A stretch of 44,056 nucleotides of DNA from Pedobacter sp. ASV17 (GCF_016429065.1 NZ_JAELTX010000029.1:1-44056), one strand, 5' to 3'; shown: positions 17,639 to 26,925, numbered from the stretch's first letter. A program made the numbers and translations. Notes: generated from the letters alone by a model not told the origin.

Positions 17639-17709
17639 GTAATTATCTAAAGCCTAGCAAATCCTCTTCGTTCTACTAAAATCGACCTTGACCCGCTCAT
17701 GATGTGCCG

Positions 17710-17776
17710 CTATGTGTCAATGTGGTTACATTTTCTGGTTATTTATGTTGTCCAAAAGAACCACATAGACACATAG
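17710..17776. repeat. Long-loop inverted repeat CTATGTGTCAATGTGGTT
   Basis: The 18-nt arms CTATGTGTCAATGTGGTT and AACCACATAGACACATAG pair with one mismatch across a 31-nt loop. It sits just past the end of the minus-strand gene at 17788. The design (long arms, 30-35 nt loop) parallels the element at 39416-39480. Confidence 0.8.
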
Positions 17777-17787
17777 AAAACTTAACC

Positions 17788-18906
17788 TTAAAAATCCTTC
17801 CTTAAAGTCAAATGCTTTTTGCCAAATTTAGCACCAGTAGCTTCATGTATGGCCAACATCTTCTCATTAAAATCTCCTACCCACGACAATTCCAGTTCAG
17901 TATATTGATTTTTAGGCAGTACGTATTCGCCAAGTTTGATGAATAGGGCCGATTCTAAGCCATGTTTTTGATAAGCCGTTTTGGTGCCCATTACAATTGC
18001 TCTCATGCGTTTAACGCCTACCCAACGCCTGTATGCGAATTTTAATTTCTGTAATAGACCAAGCTTGCCGTTAAAGTCCTTGATCATTTGGTTGGCATCT
18101 GGAATTAATACGGTAAAAGAAGCAGGTTCTCCGTCTACGTAAGCAAACCAGATCAACTTCTCGTCCATAATGACTTCCATCTGCTTAAAACTCTCCTGTA
18201 GGATTTCCTTTTTGATAGGAACAAAGTTTTCAAAGTCCTGCCAGCCATCGTTGTAAATCTCCATCAAATCGCTAATGTATTTGTCTGCTTTGTCCTTTTT
18301 GAAATGTTCAAAAGTATAGCCAGGCTTAGCAGCAACCCAATTGGCTATTTTAGTAAATCGGGCAGGGAAGGGGATGGTTAAATCTATAATGTTTGTGAGC
18401 TGCTCATAGGACGTCTCAAATCCATAATTTTCAAACAACTGACGGTAGTAAGGCAAATGGTAATTCATGCCGTAAGAGGCGGGAATGAAGCCTTCTACCA
18501 AAAGCCCCCAGAAACTATCGTTTTCACCAAAATTGACGGGACCTTCCATGGCTTTCATGCCACGTTCAATTAACCATGCTTTGGCCGTGTCAAAAAGTAG
18601 GTTTGCGGCATTTTGATCATCTATACATTCAAAAAAACCCATTCCACCAGTAGGAACTTCGTAGCCGTAGGCTTTTTTCTCATTAACGAAAGCCGCAACT
18701 CTTCCAATTACTTTGTCTTTGTTGTCTAGCAGTACCCACCTTGTGCATTGACCATGCTTAAAGAATGAATTTTGTTGGATATCAAATATCTTTTCAACGT
18801 CTTGATCAAGAGGTCTTATATATGCTTTGTCATTGCGGTAAAGAGGTTCTACCACATCAAGAAATTGTTTTTGTGTTTGATCGTTGTTAACTGCTATGAC
18901 TTTCAT
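17788..18906 (-). CDS. GNAT-like acetyltransferase-family protein
   Basis: The 372-residue cytoplasmic protein has no signal peptide. The N-terminal third contains a GNAT-like core (WVLLDNKDKVIGRVAAFVNEKKA ... GGMGFFECIDDQNAANLLFDTAKAWLIERGMKAMEGPVNF). The C-terminal half repeats GNAT-like elements (WFAYVDGEPASFTVLIPDANQ). This matches a widespread family annotated only as N-acetyltransferase/YghO-like; substrate and reaction are unknown. The start ATG at 18906 is 18 nt after a region with a small hairpin (AAAAAGCATC...GATGCTTTTT, about 18921-18948), which may terminate the upstream acidic gene. Confidence 0.8.
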   Translation of the reverse strand: MKVIAVNNDQTQKQFLDVVEPLYRNDKAYIRPLDQDVEKIFDIQQNSFFKHGQCTRWVLLDNKDKVIGRVAAFVNEKKAYGYEVPTGGMGFFECIDDQNAANLLFDTAKAWLIERGMKAMEGPVNFGENDSFWGLLVEGFIPASYGMNYHLPYYRQLFENYGFETSYEQLTNIIDLTIPFPARFTKIANWVAAKPGYTFEHFKKDKADKYISDLMEIYNDGWQDFENFVPIKKEILQESFKQMEVIMDEKLIWFAYVDGEPASFTVLIPDANQMIKDFNGKLGLLQKLKFAYRRWVGVKRMRAIVMGTKTAYQKHGLESALFIKLGEYVLPKNQYTELELSWVGDFNEKMLAIHEATGAKFGKKHLTLRKDF

Positions 18907-18974
18907 ATGGGGCTAAAATAACAAAAAGCATCTGTTTAGGATGCTTTTTGTGATAATGTTTATGAACTGTTTTT

Positions 18975-19169
18975 TTAATAATCTTCGTCATCATCTTCGT
19001 CATAACTATCGAAATTGTCGAAGTCGTCCAGAGGCATGTCAAAGTCATCTTCGTCCTCATCTACATTTTTCTCATCTTGGACGTCATCTAGTTCTTCATC
19101 CATTTCTTCTTTCTTAGAATTTGGCTTGCCTGTAGGCTTGTCTTGAATAGGTTTTTTTGGCGTTTTCAT
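18975..19169 (-). CDS. Small highly acidic protein
   Basis: The 64-residue product has a basic Lys/Pro-rich N-terminus (MKTPKKPIQDKPTGKPNSKK) and an Asp/Glu-rich C-terminal half ending in EDDDEDY. It is low complexity and probably disordered. Small acidic proteins of this type are common in Sphingobacteriaceae but have no assigned function. A hairpin lies at its end. The composition makes the coding call less certain than for its neighbours. Confidence 0.7.
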   Translation of the reverse strand: MKTPKKPIQDKPTGKPNSKKEEMDEELDDVQDEKNVDEDEDDFDMPLDDFDNFDSYDEDDDEDY

Positions 19170-19596
19170 TACACAAAAAATTGTTAATAGTTCGAAAGTT
19201 AAATGCGCTAATTAAAGTTACAAAAATCTTTTTTAAAATAGAAAACAGCGTTGTTTGTTTCGTTTTTTCGCAGGCCCAAAATTAGAATAAAAACCATTTT
19301 TGGGAAATTTTTTTTGAATTTTTTAACGATATTTTTTGAGGCCTTGTAAACCGGATAGGGTGTAAAATAAAAAAGCGTCCTAATTGAAAAATCGGGACGC
19401 TTTTAACACACAAATGAAACCTGAATTGAGATATACTTTTAGGTTAGGTTAAAAAATATCTTTAGTCAATTCTATAAGAACGCTCTCAGAACAAACAATT
19501 AATGTTTGTTTAATTTCTTAAAACAAGTTTAATACAAAAAAGCCTAAGATGCACGCTTATTTAGTGAGTGGTAGTAATATTTGAGTAAACGGTATT
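19170..19596. other. 427-nt intergenic region
   Basis: AT-rich, with no credible ORF. It contains the terminator at 19371-19404, a perfect AACAAACA-ATTAA-TGTTTGTT palindrome (19490-19510) without a T tract, and poly-T/poly-A stretches near 19300-19340 that may hold the promoter of the acidic gene. Confidence 0.6.
19371..19404 (-). terminator. Terminator downstream of the propeller histidine kinase
   Basis: AAAAGCGTCC and GGACGCTTTT form a 10-bp perfect stem with a 14-nt loop. On the minus strand it ends in a T run (TTTTATTTTA). It lies about 190 nt after the histidine kinase stop. Confidence 0.75.
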
Positions 19597-22542
19597 TTAT
19601 GGGGTGAACGGAATAGAAATGGAAACAATAGTGCCTGTTTTTCCATGCTGTTTAATGTCCAGCTGTATGGATTTTGCTTCAATTTTGTTTAAAAGGTTGA
19701 TTCGCTCTTTCGTTAAATCCATACCTTTGCTCTGGTGTCCGTCTTTTTTGGCAGCTAATGAATTGTCAATGCCTATACCATCGTCAATAATTCTGATGAG
19801 CAAAGTTTCATCATTTTGTTCACTGATGTTAATGGTCACTGTGCCGCCTTCTTCTTTTGGCATAATGCCGTGCCAAATGGCATTTTCAATATAAGGCTGT
19901 AGCAACATCGAAGGGATTTGCGTTTCTTCTTTATCTATTTGTGGGTCAACATGGATTTCGAAGTGGAATTTTTCTCCAAAACGATTTTTTTCCAAGTTGA
20001 GATATAGGTTGAGATAGTTGATTTCCTCTTCCAAAGAAATATAACTCTGGGTACAGATTTCCAGATTTTTTCTAATCAAACGGGCAAAGCCGGTAAGCAC
20101 TTTGTTGGCCGAAGAAGTGTTTTTGGTATTGATGTAATGCTGGATAGAATTCATCACATTGAACACAAAATGAGGATTCATCATGGCTTGTAAGGCTTGT
20201 TGCTCCAGCATCAAGATTTTATTTTTCAGTAATAACTGTTCCTGCTCCTTGTTTTTTTGTCTCCTGGTAATAGTTACGCTAATTAGGTAAATGAGATAAC
20301 CTCCAAGTACCAACAAAATTCCGATGAACCACCAACTTTGGTAAAACTTCTTTTCCAGAACCAGTTTAATTTTAGCAGGTTCACTCCAATGGCTGTTCTG
20401 GTTTTTGGCACTTACTTCAAAAACATATTCGCCTGGTTCAAGTGATGAAAGTTCTAACCTACGATTCTTGGTTTCAATCCAGTTTCCTTTATTTTTCAGT
20501 CTGTACCTATAGCTTATATTTTTGCTGTTAAAATCGATCGCACTATAGTTGATTATCAAACTCTGTTCAATAGGTTTTAACTTAAAACTACTATTAAGAT
20601 CAAGCGACTGTTTATTGTTAACCACAGAGGTAATGTAAACTTTTGGTGCTTCAGAAGTTTGCAGCAAATGATTGTAAGCGAAATAAACCAATCCGTTATT
20701 GGTAGCAAAATAGGCGGTGTCTTTGTCGATGTATAGATCATTCAAATTATCGGATAAGATGCCGTTCACGTCATCAAAGGCACTAACCGTAGCCCTGCCT
20801 TTGTTAAAGGATATTCTGTTGATTCCTGTATTGCTAATTGCCCAGAGATTGTTGTCTCGTACAAATAATTTATTGATGATGTTATTGCTTAATCCTCTTT
20901 TGTAATCAATAAGCTGCGTGATTTTTCCATTTTTAAAGATGATAATGCCATAGCCATCCGTCGCCATAGCGATACTGCCATCAGGCAGCTGGCGCATATC
21001 GTTGATCCTTTTGGTAAGCAGCGGGTATTTTTCGTAATGCTTATTCAGCTTGTTGTGGTTAAACTCTGATAAGCCGCTGATGTTGGAAAACCATAGGTTT
21101 TGTTCTTTATCATAAAACACTCTATAAGAACGGTCCCTAAAAAAATCTTGTTGCTCTTTGTATTTCAATACCGAAAATTCCAACTTGTTCCTGTCGTTGA
21201 TAATCACGACCCCTGAAGACATGGACAACGTAAGTTTGGAAGTGGTGTCAATAGTGAAATTTTTGACCACAAACATGTTATTGTTCGTTTCTCGTAGGAA
21301 CTTGAAATCTTTGCTTAGAGGATAATTACTGTTCACAGTTCCTAAACCATAATCTGAAGCGAAAAAGATTTTGTCGTTTTTCTTGTCGAGCACCAATTGC
21401 TTAATGACGTTGTACTGTTCGGGACGAGGTAAGTTAATTTGAACGCTATTTTTTGTTTTTAGATCCAGTATGTTGATGATGCCATTGTTGGCACCCAACC
21501 ATAATCGATTGTATTTGTCCTTGGCAATACTTTTAATCATGCTGTTATTCAGCCCATCTTCTCGATTGAAGGTATATAGTTGGTCCTTGAGTTGAGGAAG
21601 TTTGTATATACCGTTTTTAGTGGTAAACCAAAGATTGCCCTGTCTGTCCTCAATCACCTGATTTACGTTAATTCCTTGCAAGAAACTGGCACTTCTACCA
21701 TCGTAGCTCATTCCCTTAACGCCTATTTCATTGCAAATCCAAAGTTCGCTATCATTCATGTACATATAGCCTAAATTGGATGCCAGCAATTTTTGGTCAA
21801 TGTCTAGTATTTGATGAATACCCGTATCGCTCAAATGATTTAGACCTTCCTTATCCAAAAAATAGATACCATTTTTGCGATGGTAAATTGTTTTATACGA
21901 TAAAGGATAATACTGTTGATGAGTTAGCTTAAAGTTTCCGTCCTTATAGATAAAAGCCGCTATATTGGTAAATGCCTTGATATTGTTATTGTGGTCTTCA
22001 TAGAGGTAGGCATTTTGAAACTTGAAATGACCATCCTTGGATACCATTTTGCTTGTTTTTGTACCGTCCCAAACGCCAATAACGTTGTTGTTCGTCCCAA
22101 ACCATAGTTTTCCTTTGCTATCTTCCAAAAAAGAGACCACTACACCATTAAAGCTCAAATCCTTTAGGTTGGGATTGTTTTTCTCGTTATGGATTTTACC
22201 GTTTAGGAAATAACTTAATTGTCCGTTGAGGGCCATGAACCAAATGCGGCCTTTACTGTCTTCCCTTAATTGTAGGATTTGATTGTCGGGCAAACCATCA
22301 TCTACCGAGAAGTTTTCGAAAACTGCACCGTCAAATCTACTTACCCCAGCATCAGTGGCAATCCAAATGAAGCCTTTTTGGTCCTGTAGCATATAAAAGC
22401 AATTATTGCTAGGTAAACCATCTTTGGTGCTGTAGTGGGGTAGGTAAACCGTTTGGGCAAAGGTGTTTAAGCCATTTAGGACGACCAACAAAAAGCCTAT
22501 TAGCCATATTGCAGATTTATTTTTCACTTTGCAGTAGCGCAT
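19597..22542 (-). CDS. Two-component sensor with reporter beta-propeller and LytS-type kinase
   Basis: The 981-residue protein has a signal peptide (ending NTFAQ). About 600 residues of two-component-regulator propeller repeats follow (DGLPSNNCFYMLQDQKGFIWIATDAGVSRFDG and later blades), then a Y_Y_Y domain (about 650-725: YRYRLKNKGNWIETKNRRLELSSLEPGEYVFEVSAKNQN). A single transmembrane helix (about 735-757) leads into a LytS/His_kinase domain with the phospho-acceptor H791 in MNPHFVFNVMNSIQHYI. The ATPase motifs are ENAIWHGIMP and DDGIGI. There is no HTH_AraC or receiver domain, so it is not a one-protein hybrid. Its start overlaps the end of the LytTR regulator by 26 nt, so the two form one operon. 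The ligand is unknown; polysaccharide sensing is usual for hybrids of this fold but not shown here. Confidence 0.94.
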   Translation of the reverse strand: MRYCKVKNKSAIWLIGFLLVVLNGLNTFAQTVYLPHYSTKDGLPSNNCFYMLQDQKGFIWIATDAGVSRFDGAVFENFSVDDGLPDNQILQLREDSKGRIWFMALNGQLSYFLNGKIHNEKNNPNLKDLSFNGVVVSFLEDSKGKLWFGTNNNVIGVWDGTKTSKMVSKDGHFKFQNAYLYEDHNNNIKAFTNIAAFIYKDGNFKLTHQQYYPLSYKTIYHRKNGIYFLDKEGLNHLSDTGIHQILDIDQKLLASNLGYMYMNDSELWICNEIGVKGMSYDGRSASFLQGINVNQVIEDRQGNLWFTTKNGIYKLPQLKDQLYTFNREDGLNNSMIKSIAKDKYNRLWLGANNGIINILDLKTKNSVQINLPRPEQYNVIKQLVLDKKNDKIFFASDYGLGTVNSNYPLSKDFKFLRETNNNMFVVKNFTIDTTSKLTLSMSSGVVIINDRNKLEFSVLKYKEQQDFFRDRSYRVFYDKEQNLWFSNISGLSEFNHNKLNKHYEKYPLLTKRINDMRQLPDGSIAMATDGYGIIIFKNGKITQLIDYKRGLSNNIINKLFVRDNNLWAISNTGINRISFNKGRATVSAFDDVNGILSDNLNDLYIDKDTAYFATNNGLVYFAYNHLLQTSEAPKVYITSVVNNKQSLDLNSSFKLKPIEQSLIINYSAIDFNSKNISYRYRLKNKGNWIETKNRRLELSSLEPGEYVFEVSAKNQNSHWSEPAKIKLVLEKKFYQSWWFIGILLVLGGYLIYLISVTITRRQKNKEQEQLLLKNKILMLEQQALQAMMNPHFVFNVMNSIQHYINTKNTSSANKVLTGFARLIRKNLEICTQSYISLEEEINYLNLYLNLEKNRFGEKFHFEIHVDPQIDKEETQIPSMLLQPYIENAIWHGIMPKEEGGTVTINISEQNDETLLIRIIDDGIGIDNSLAAKKDGHQSKGMDLTKERINLLNKIEAKSIQLDIKQHGKTGTIVSISIPFTP

Positions 22543-23299
22543 AGGTCTTTATTTTTTCAAAGAAATCACTCGCTCGTCTTCTTGATACCACGAGAGATTC
22601 TCCATTTTCTAGTAACAATACCAAGCCGTTTTTATTGTTGTATTCCTTCACATATTTAAGGTTCACGATACTTGATTTATGGATCCTGAAAAATTTTTCT
22701 TCAGGAAGTATTTCTTCGTAATCCTTCAATACTTTAGAAACAGTTATTTTTTCTTTGTTCTTGAGATGGAAAATCGAATAGTTGCTATCCGCTTCGATGT
22801 GGATGATATCATCAACGTCAATTAAACGATAACCTTGTCCACTAGGTAAAGTTAATCTATTGATCCCCTTCTGTTCTTTTAGTTCTGTTTCCAGATTTTT
22901 AAGTCCAGTATTTTGGTGCAATGCCTGGTTGAGTTGCTGGTATTTAGTGGCTTTCTCCACTGCTGCAACCAGTTCTTCAATGTCAATGGGTTTTAAAAGG
23001 TAGTCGATAGCGTTTGCTTTGATGGCTTTTAGTGCATATTGGTCATAGGCCGTCGTAAAAATAACCGTGGCGTTAGCTTCCTGTGCCTGCGGAATTAACG
23101 AAAAACCGTTTTCGCCTGGCATGGCAATATCTAAAAAAATAAGGTCTACATCGTAGCTCTGTAGCAGCGCTTTTGCTTCGCTAACCGACTTCGCAATGCC
23201 ACAAATATTCACTCCAGGGCAGTTTTCCTGCAATAAGAAATATAATGATGAACGTGCAAATTCCTCATCGTCAACAATAATTGTGTTTAGTGCGGCCAT
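22517..23299 (-). CDS. LytTR-family response regulator
   Basis: The 260-residue protein has a receiver domain with D10/D11 and phospho-acceptor D57 (LIFLDIAMPGENG), a conserved Lys in DYLLKPID, and a C-terminal LytTR DNA-binding domain (about 155-252: IHIEADSNYSIFHLKNKEKITVSKVLKDYEEILPEEKFFRIHKSSIVNLKYV). It is the partner of the overlapping downstream kinase. It is divergent from the ferritin-like gene pair across a 132-nt gap, so those genes are candidate targets. Confidence 0.95.
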   Translation of the reverse strand: MAALNTIIVDDEEFARSSLYFLLQENCPGVNICGIAKSVSEAKALLQSYDVDLIFLDIAMPGENGFSLIPQAQEANATVIFTTAYDQYALKAIKANAIDYLLKPIDIEELVAAVEKATKYQQLNQALHQNTGLKNLETELKEQKGINRLTLPSGQGYRLIDVDDIIHIEADSNYSIFHLKNKEKITVSKVLKDYEEILPEEKFFRIHKSSIVNLKYVKEYNNKNGLVLLLENGESLVVSRRRASDFFEKIKTYALLQSEK

Positions 23300-23431
23300 C
23301 GTTTAGTTTGGCTCAATTTATCAAAAAATGAAGGTAACTGGAAATATTTCTGCTTTTATGAAATCCAAATTTTAGTGAACCTCGTATGTGTGGTAAATAA
23401 CCTTTTAACTAAAACCCTAAAAACCCGTGTT

Positions 23432-24151
23432 ATGGAAAATTTAAAAGAGAACCACGAAACATCTCCGAAAGAAACAGATATTTTAGATGCCAGGCTCCAA
23501 CGACGAGCTTTTTTGCAGTACGCTGGTGCTGGTGCCGCAGTAGTGGCGTTAGTTGCTGCAGGATGTAAGAAAGATAGATCGCCAAGTATGTCTTTTGGTG
23601 CTACACTAGATTTCAAAGACGATTTTGGCGTACTTAATTATGCCTATGCTTTGGAACAATTGGAAGCAGCATTTTACATCAAAGTAGCCTCAAATCCACC
23701 TTCAAGTTTTACTACTGCTCAAAAGAACTATTTTCAAGATGTTCAGTTCCATGAAATTGCACACCGTGAATTTTTCAAAAACGTATTGGGTACTGCTGCC
23801 ATTGGAAGTTTAGATGTCGATTTTTCGTCCATCAATTTTAGTGACGGAGCAAGTGTGCTTGCTGCCGCAAAAACATTTGAGGATTTAGGAGTTGCGGCTT
23901 ATAACGGTGCTGGGGTAAGGTTAAAAACGGATGCTTACTTGGTTGCTGCTGGACAAATTGTATCAGTAGAAGCAAGGCATGCGGCATGGGTAAGGGATCA
24001 AATCAGTAATGGAAGTTTTGCCGACTTAACAACTTTGACCTCATTAGGGGCCAATGCGGCTGGAGGTTTAGACGGTGCATTAACGCCAGATAAAGTACTT
24101 GCAGCGGCTAGCGTGTACATCAAAACCAAAATTAACGTAATTAACCTTTAA
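23432..24151 (+). CDS. Exported ferritin-like domain lipoprotein
   Basis: The 239-residue product has a twin-arginine motif (QRRAFLQ, residues 23-29), a hydrophobic segment and a lipobox-like VAAGC (Cys45), suggesting Tat export and lipid anchoring. The mature domain is of the Ferritin_2 (PF13668-like) type. Potential di-iron ligands are in ALEQLEAAFY, FHEIAHREFF, AAKTFEDLGVAAY and SVEARHAAWV, giving the repeated E...ExxH pattern of four-helix ferritin-like proteins. Start at 23432 (MENLKEN); an in-frame extension to 23375 has no family support. It is followed 18 nt later by a paralogue. Function (iron binding or oxidation, stress protection) is inferred from the fold. Confidence 0.88.
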   Translation: MENLKENHETSPKETDILDARLQRRAFLQYAGAGAAVVALVAAGCKKDRSPSMSFGATLDFKDDFGVLNYAYALEQLEAAFYIKVASNPPSSFTTAQKNYFQDVQFHEIAHREFFKNVLGTAAIGSLDVDFSSINFSDGASVLAAAKTFEDLGVAAYNGAGVRLKTDAYLVAAGQIVSVEARHAAWVRDQISNGSFADLTTLTSLGANAAGGLDGALTPDKVLAAASVYIKTKINVINL

Positions 24152-24169
24152 CCTTAAAACCTAGAAATT

Positions 24170-25024
24170 ATGAATATTTTAAGCATATTAGATGAGATTG
24201 AAAAAGTTGACGGTGAGATTTATGAGAGAATAAATCCTCGGAGAAAAGCAATGCAAGATTTTTTCCAAATTGGAAAGAAAATCTCTTTAGCTGCAATGCC
24301 TTTGGCTTTAGGCTCGTTGTTTACCAAAGCTTATGGTCAAGCAACGCCAACGGCAGTAAATGAGGTGTTAAATTTTGCCCTTACTTTAGAATATTTGGAG
24401 TACCACTTTTACAATCATGCGTTGGTAGCTACGCCAACTTTAGTTCCGGCAGGTGCACCAAATGGCGCAATTACTACTATACGGAACCACGAAAAAGCAC
24501 ATGTGGACCTGCTTAAAGGTGCATTGGGAAGTGCCGCAAGAACAGAATTAGTATATGATAATTTTGATTTTACTGCGGGTGGTACTTTTGGAGCGGTTTA
24601 TTCAGACTATGTAACCTTTTTAAAAGTTGCTACTGCTTTTGAAGATACTGGTGTGAGAGCCTACAAAGGTCAAGCTCCTGTTTTGAAAGGAAATGCCGTT
24701 TTAACCACAGCTCTGCAAATTCACTCGGTTGAAGCTAGGCATGCTTCGCACTTACGCCAAATGTTAGCTGCAAACGGAGCTACAGGATTAAAACCTTGGA
24801 TTAGCTTAGGTGCTGGAGGTGTTTCTAACGATACTGGAATTGCTGCGGTAGACCCAGTTTATGCTAGAGAAAACACTACGTTGCAAGCGGGGATTGAAAT
24901 TACCGCTATTAACGGAACTGGGGTAACTAGAACTGCTGCGGCAGAATCTTTTGATGAGTTTTTAACTAAGGCCGAAGTGGTGACCATTGCTAATTTGTTC
25001 CTTAAACCAGGATTTAGATTGTAA
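24170..25024 (+). CDS. Second exported ferritin-like domain protein
   Basis: The 284-residue paralogue lies immediately downstream of the first. The N-terminal region carries RR at residues 24-25 before a delayed hydrophobic stretch ending FTKAYGQA, a Tat-like but atypical signal without a lipobox Cys. Ferritin-like ligand motifs are LTLEYLEYHFY, IRNHEKAHVDLL, VATAFEDTGVRAY and HSVEARHASHLRQ. A C-terminal extension of about 60 residues is absent from its neighbour. The two probably form a hetero-oligomer or act in the same envelope process. Such pairs are common in Bacteroidota but their role is not established. Confidence 0.88.
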   Translation: MNILSILDEIEKVDGEIYERINPRRKAMQDFFQIGKKISLAAMPLALGSLFTKAYGQATPTAVNEVLNFALTLEYLEYHFYNHALVATPTLVPAGAPNGAITTIRNHEKAHVDLLKGALGSAARTELVYDNFDFTAGGTFGAVYSDYVTFLKVATAFEDTGVRAYKGQAPVLKGNAVLTTALQIHSVEARHASHLRQMLAANGATGLKPWISLGAGGVSNDTGIAAVDPVYARENTTLQAGIEITAINGTGVTRTAAAESFDEFLTKAEVVTIANLFLKPGFRL

Positions 25025-25043
25025 TTGATCGAAAAACAATACC

Positions 25044-25115
25044 AAAGGCTTTCGAGAGGCTTTTCTTTTTACGCTGTGATTTAGCGACGAAGAAGAAAAC
25101 TTTTTGAAAGCCTTT
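25044..25115. terminator. Possible bidirectional terminator between convergent genes
   Basis: AAAGGCTTTC (25044-25053) and GAAAGCCTTT (25106-25115) are perfectly complementary, with a 52-nt loop and T-rich flanks. It lies between the ferritin-like gene (+) and the small exported protein gene (-). The long loop lowers confidence. Confidence 0.4.
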
Positions 25116-25117
25116 TT

Positions 25118-25621
25118 CTATTTAGTGACTTGAAAACCGTTCAAGAAAGTATCCTTGTTGTGAAGTTTTTCACCATCGGGAATAATACACGAAAGGCTAT
25201 AGTAAACACCATTTACAAAAACAATATTCATAAAAATCGTTTTCTTTTCTGTCTCGTTTCTGCCAGATGTGAGATAGTTGACGTAGTTTTTATGTTGTTT
25301 AAGCTGTAGTTTTTCTAAACTGTATTGAGGCAGCGTAGCCTGTAATGTGCTTAAAAATTCACCTGCAAATTCGTTAGTGGCCGCTAGTTTTTCAAATACC
25401 TTTTCTTCTACCTTTAAATTTTGGGCAATAAAACTATAAGTGGCGGTGTAAATCACGTGCGTACTGTCTTTAAGCGCAAAGGTCGTACTGGCCGTTTGGC
25501 TGGGAGCAGAAGGGAAACTTGCCGTAAAGTGGCTGGTGAGTTTTTGTTTTACCCAATTTTTTTGAGCAAAAGCAAATGCACTCCATAATGCAAAAACACA
25601 AATCAGGGCAATTCTTTTCAT
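25118..25621 (-). CDS. Small exported protein of unknown function
   Basis: The 167-residue product has a Sec signal peptide (MKRIALICVFALWSAFAFAQ). The mature part begins NWVKQKLTSHFTASFPSAPSQT and looks like a single compact alpha/beta domain, with no cysteines except one near the end. No catalytic motif is recognised. It lies 20 nt after mqnC on the same strand and may be co-transcribed, but a link to menaquinone synthesis is not implied by its sequence. Confidence 0.82.
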   Translation of the reverse strand: MKRIALICVFALWSAFAFAQKNWVKQKLTSHFTASFPSAPSQTASTTFALKDSTHVIYTATYSFIAQNLKVEEKVFEKLAATNEFAGEFLSTLQATLPQYSLEKLQLKQHKNYVNYLTSGRNETEKKTIFMNIVFVNGVYYSLSCIIPDGEKLHNKDTFLNGFQVTK

Positions 25622-25641
25622 CTGAATATTTTATGTAGCCG

Positions 25642-26766
25642 TTAGTAATTGATCACTTGTTCTTCCAAGTGTTCGGGCAATTCGCGATAGTTGTATTTTT
25701 GTCCACGCAATTGGGGCTCAAAACCAGCTTCTTTGATGGCCGTTTGTATGCCGTTTGCCGTAAAACGGTGTGGCGCTCCTGCGGCTGAAACGACATTTTC
25801 TTCGATCATGATCGAACCAAAATCGTTGGCGCCAGCATGTAAGCAAAGTTGCGCTACCGATTTACCAACCGTTAACCAGCTAGCTTGTATGTTTTTAACG
25901 TTAGGTAGCATGATACGGCTCAACGCAATCATTCGTACATATTCATCGCCAGTTACATTATTGCTAATGCCTCTTAAACGTTTCAATAAAGTACCATCAT
26001 CTTGGAAAGGCCAAGGAATAAAGGCCAAAAATCCGTTCGCATCGGCTGGTTTTTCACTTTGTACCTCACGTATCCAAACCAAATGCTCAAAGCGTTCTTC
26101 AATGGTTTCTACATGGCCAAACATCATCGTGGCCGAAGTCGTGATATCTAATTGATGGCAGGCACGCATCACATCAAGCCACTCCTGTCCACCACATTTT
26201 CCTTTGGAAATAAGCCTTCTCACCCTGTCGTTCAAAATTTCGGCGCCAGCACCAGGTAACGAATCTAAGCCAGCTTCTTTTAAAGCGCTTAAAACTTCAG
26301 TGTGTGAAATACCTTCCAGTTTAGCCACGTGTGCAATTTCTGGCGGACCTAAAGCGTGTAGTTTTAAATCAGGATAAAGCTCTTTAAGTTGCTTAAACAA
26401 GGTCGTATAAAATTCTAGTCCCAAATCAGGGTGATGTCCGCCTTGTAACAATAATTGGTCGCCACCCAAACGAAAAGTTTCCTCAATCTTTACCTTGTAG
26501 GTTTCAATATCGGTAATGTAGCTTTCGTCGTGCCCTGGTCTGCGAAAGAAATTACAGAATTTGCAGTTGGCAATACAAACGTTGGTGGTGTTTACATTAC
26601 GGTCAATCTGCCAGGTTACCTTACCACTGGGCACTTGTATTTTTCTAAGCTCATTTGCTACGTAAGCCAATTCGGCAGTACTGGCATTATGATATAAAAA
26701 TACACCTTCCTCTTTGCTCAAAAAGTCAAAATGAAGTGCCCTTTGCAGTAATTCTCCTGTATTCAT
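25642..26766 (-). CDS. mqnC: Cyclic dehypoxanthine futalosine synthase
   Basis: The 374-residue radical SAM enzyme of the futalosine route to menaquinone cyclises dehypoxanthine futalosine. The [4Fe-4S] motif is C64-x3-C68-x2-C71 in CIANCKFCNF, preceded by VTWQIDRNVNTTNV as in MqnC. The SPASM-free C-terminus with GSIMIEENVVSAAGA is shared with the MqnC/MqnE/CofH group. MqnC is preferred over MqnE because of length and the N-terminal pattern. The ATG at 26766 is followed by a family-typical start. Confidence 0.93.
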   Translation of the reverse strand: MNTGELLQRALHFDFLSKEEGVFLYHNASTAELAYVANELRKIQVPSGKVTWQIDRNVNTTNVCIANCKFCNFFRRPGHDESYITDIETYKVKIEETFRLGGDQLLLQGGHHPDLGLEFYTTLFKQLKELYPDLKLHALGPPEIAHVAKLEGISHTEVLSALKEAGLDSLPGAGAEILNDRVRRLISKGKCGGQEWLDVMRACHQLDITTSATMMFGHVETIEERFEHLVWIREVQSEKPADANGFLAFIPWPFQDDGTLLKRLRGISNNVTGDEYVRMIALSRIMLPNVKNIQASWLTVGKSVAQLCLHAGANDFGSIMIEENVVSAAGAPHRFTANGIQTAIKEAGFEPQLRGQKYNYRELPEHLEEQVINY

Positions 26767-26892
26767 AGTACAAAGGTAAGTATTATAAGGATTAACAGAT
26801 GATGAGATTGCTCAGATTAACGAATTTTAACGTATAAATTATATTCTCAAATTCACACAAACCTCATAGGTTTAATAAACATGATACAGGTT

Positions 26893-26925
26893 AAACCTCG
26901 TAGGTTTCTAAAACCTACGAGGTTT
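26893..26925. repeat. 33-nt hairpin repeat, family A
   Basis: AAACCTCGTAGGTTT, CTA, AAACCTACGAGGTTT: a perfect 15-bp stem with a 3-nt loop. The stem is identical to that at 34334-34366. A half copy (AACCTCATAGGTTT) lies 30 nt upstream and a degenerate one at about 32462-32476. Confidence 0.85.

Noticed and set aside
19490..19510. AACAAACA-ATTAA-TGTTTGTT palindrome as a terminator
   Set aside because: No T tract on either strand and a GC-poor stem; a better terminator stands 90 nt downstream of it.
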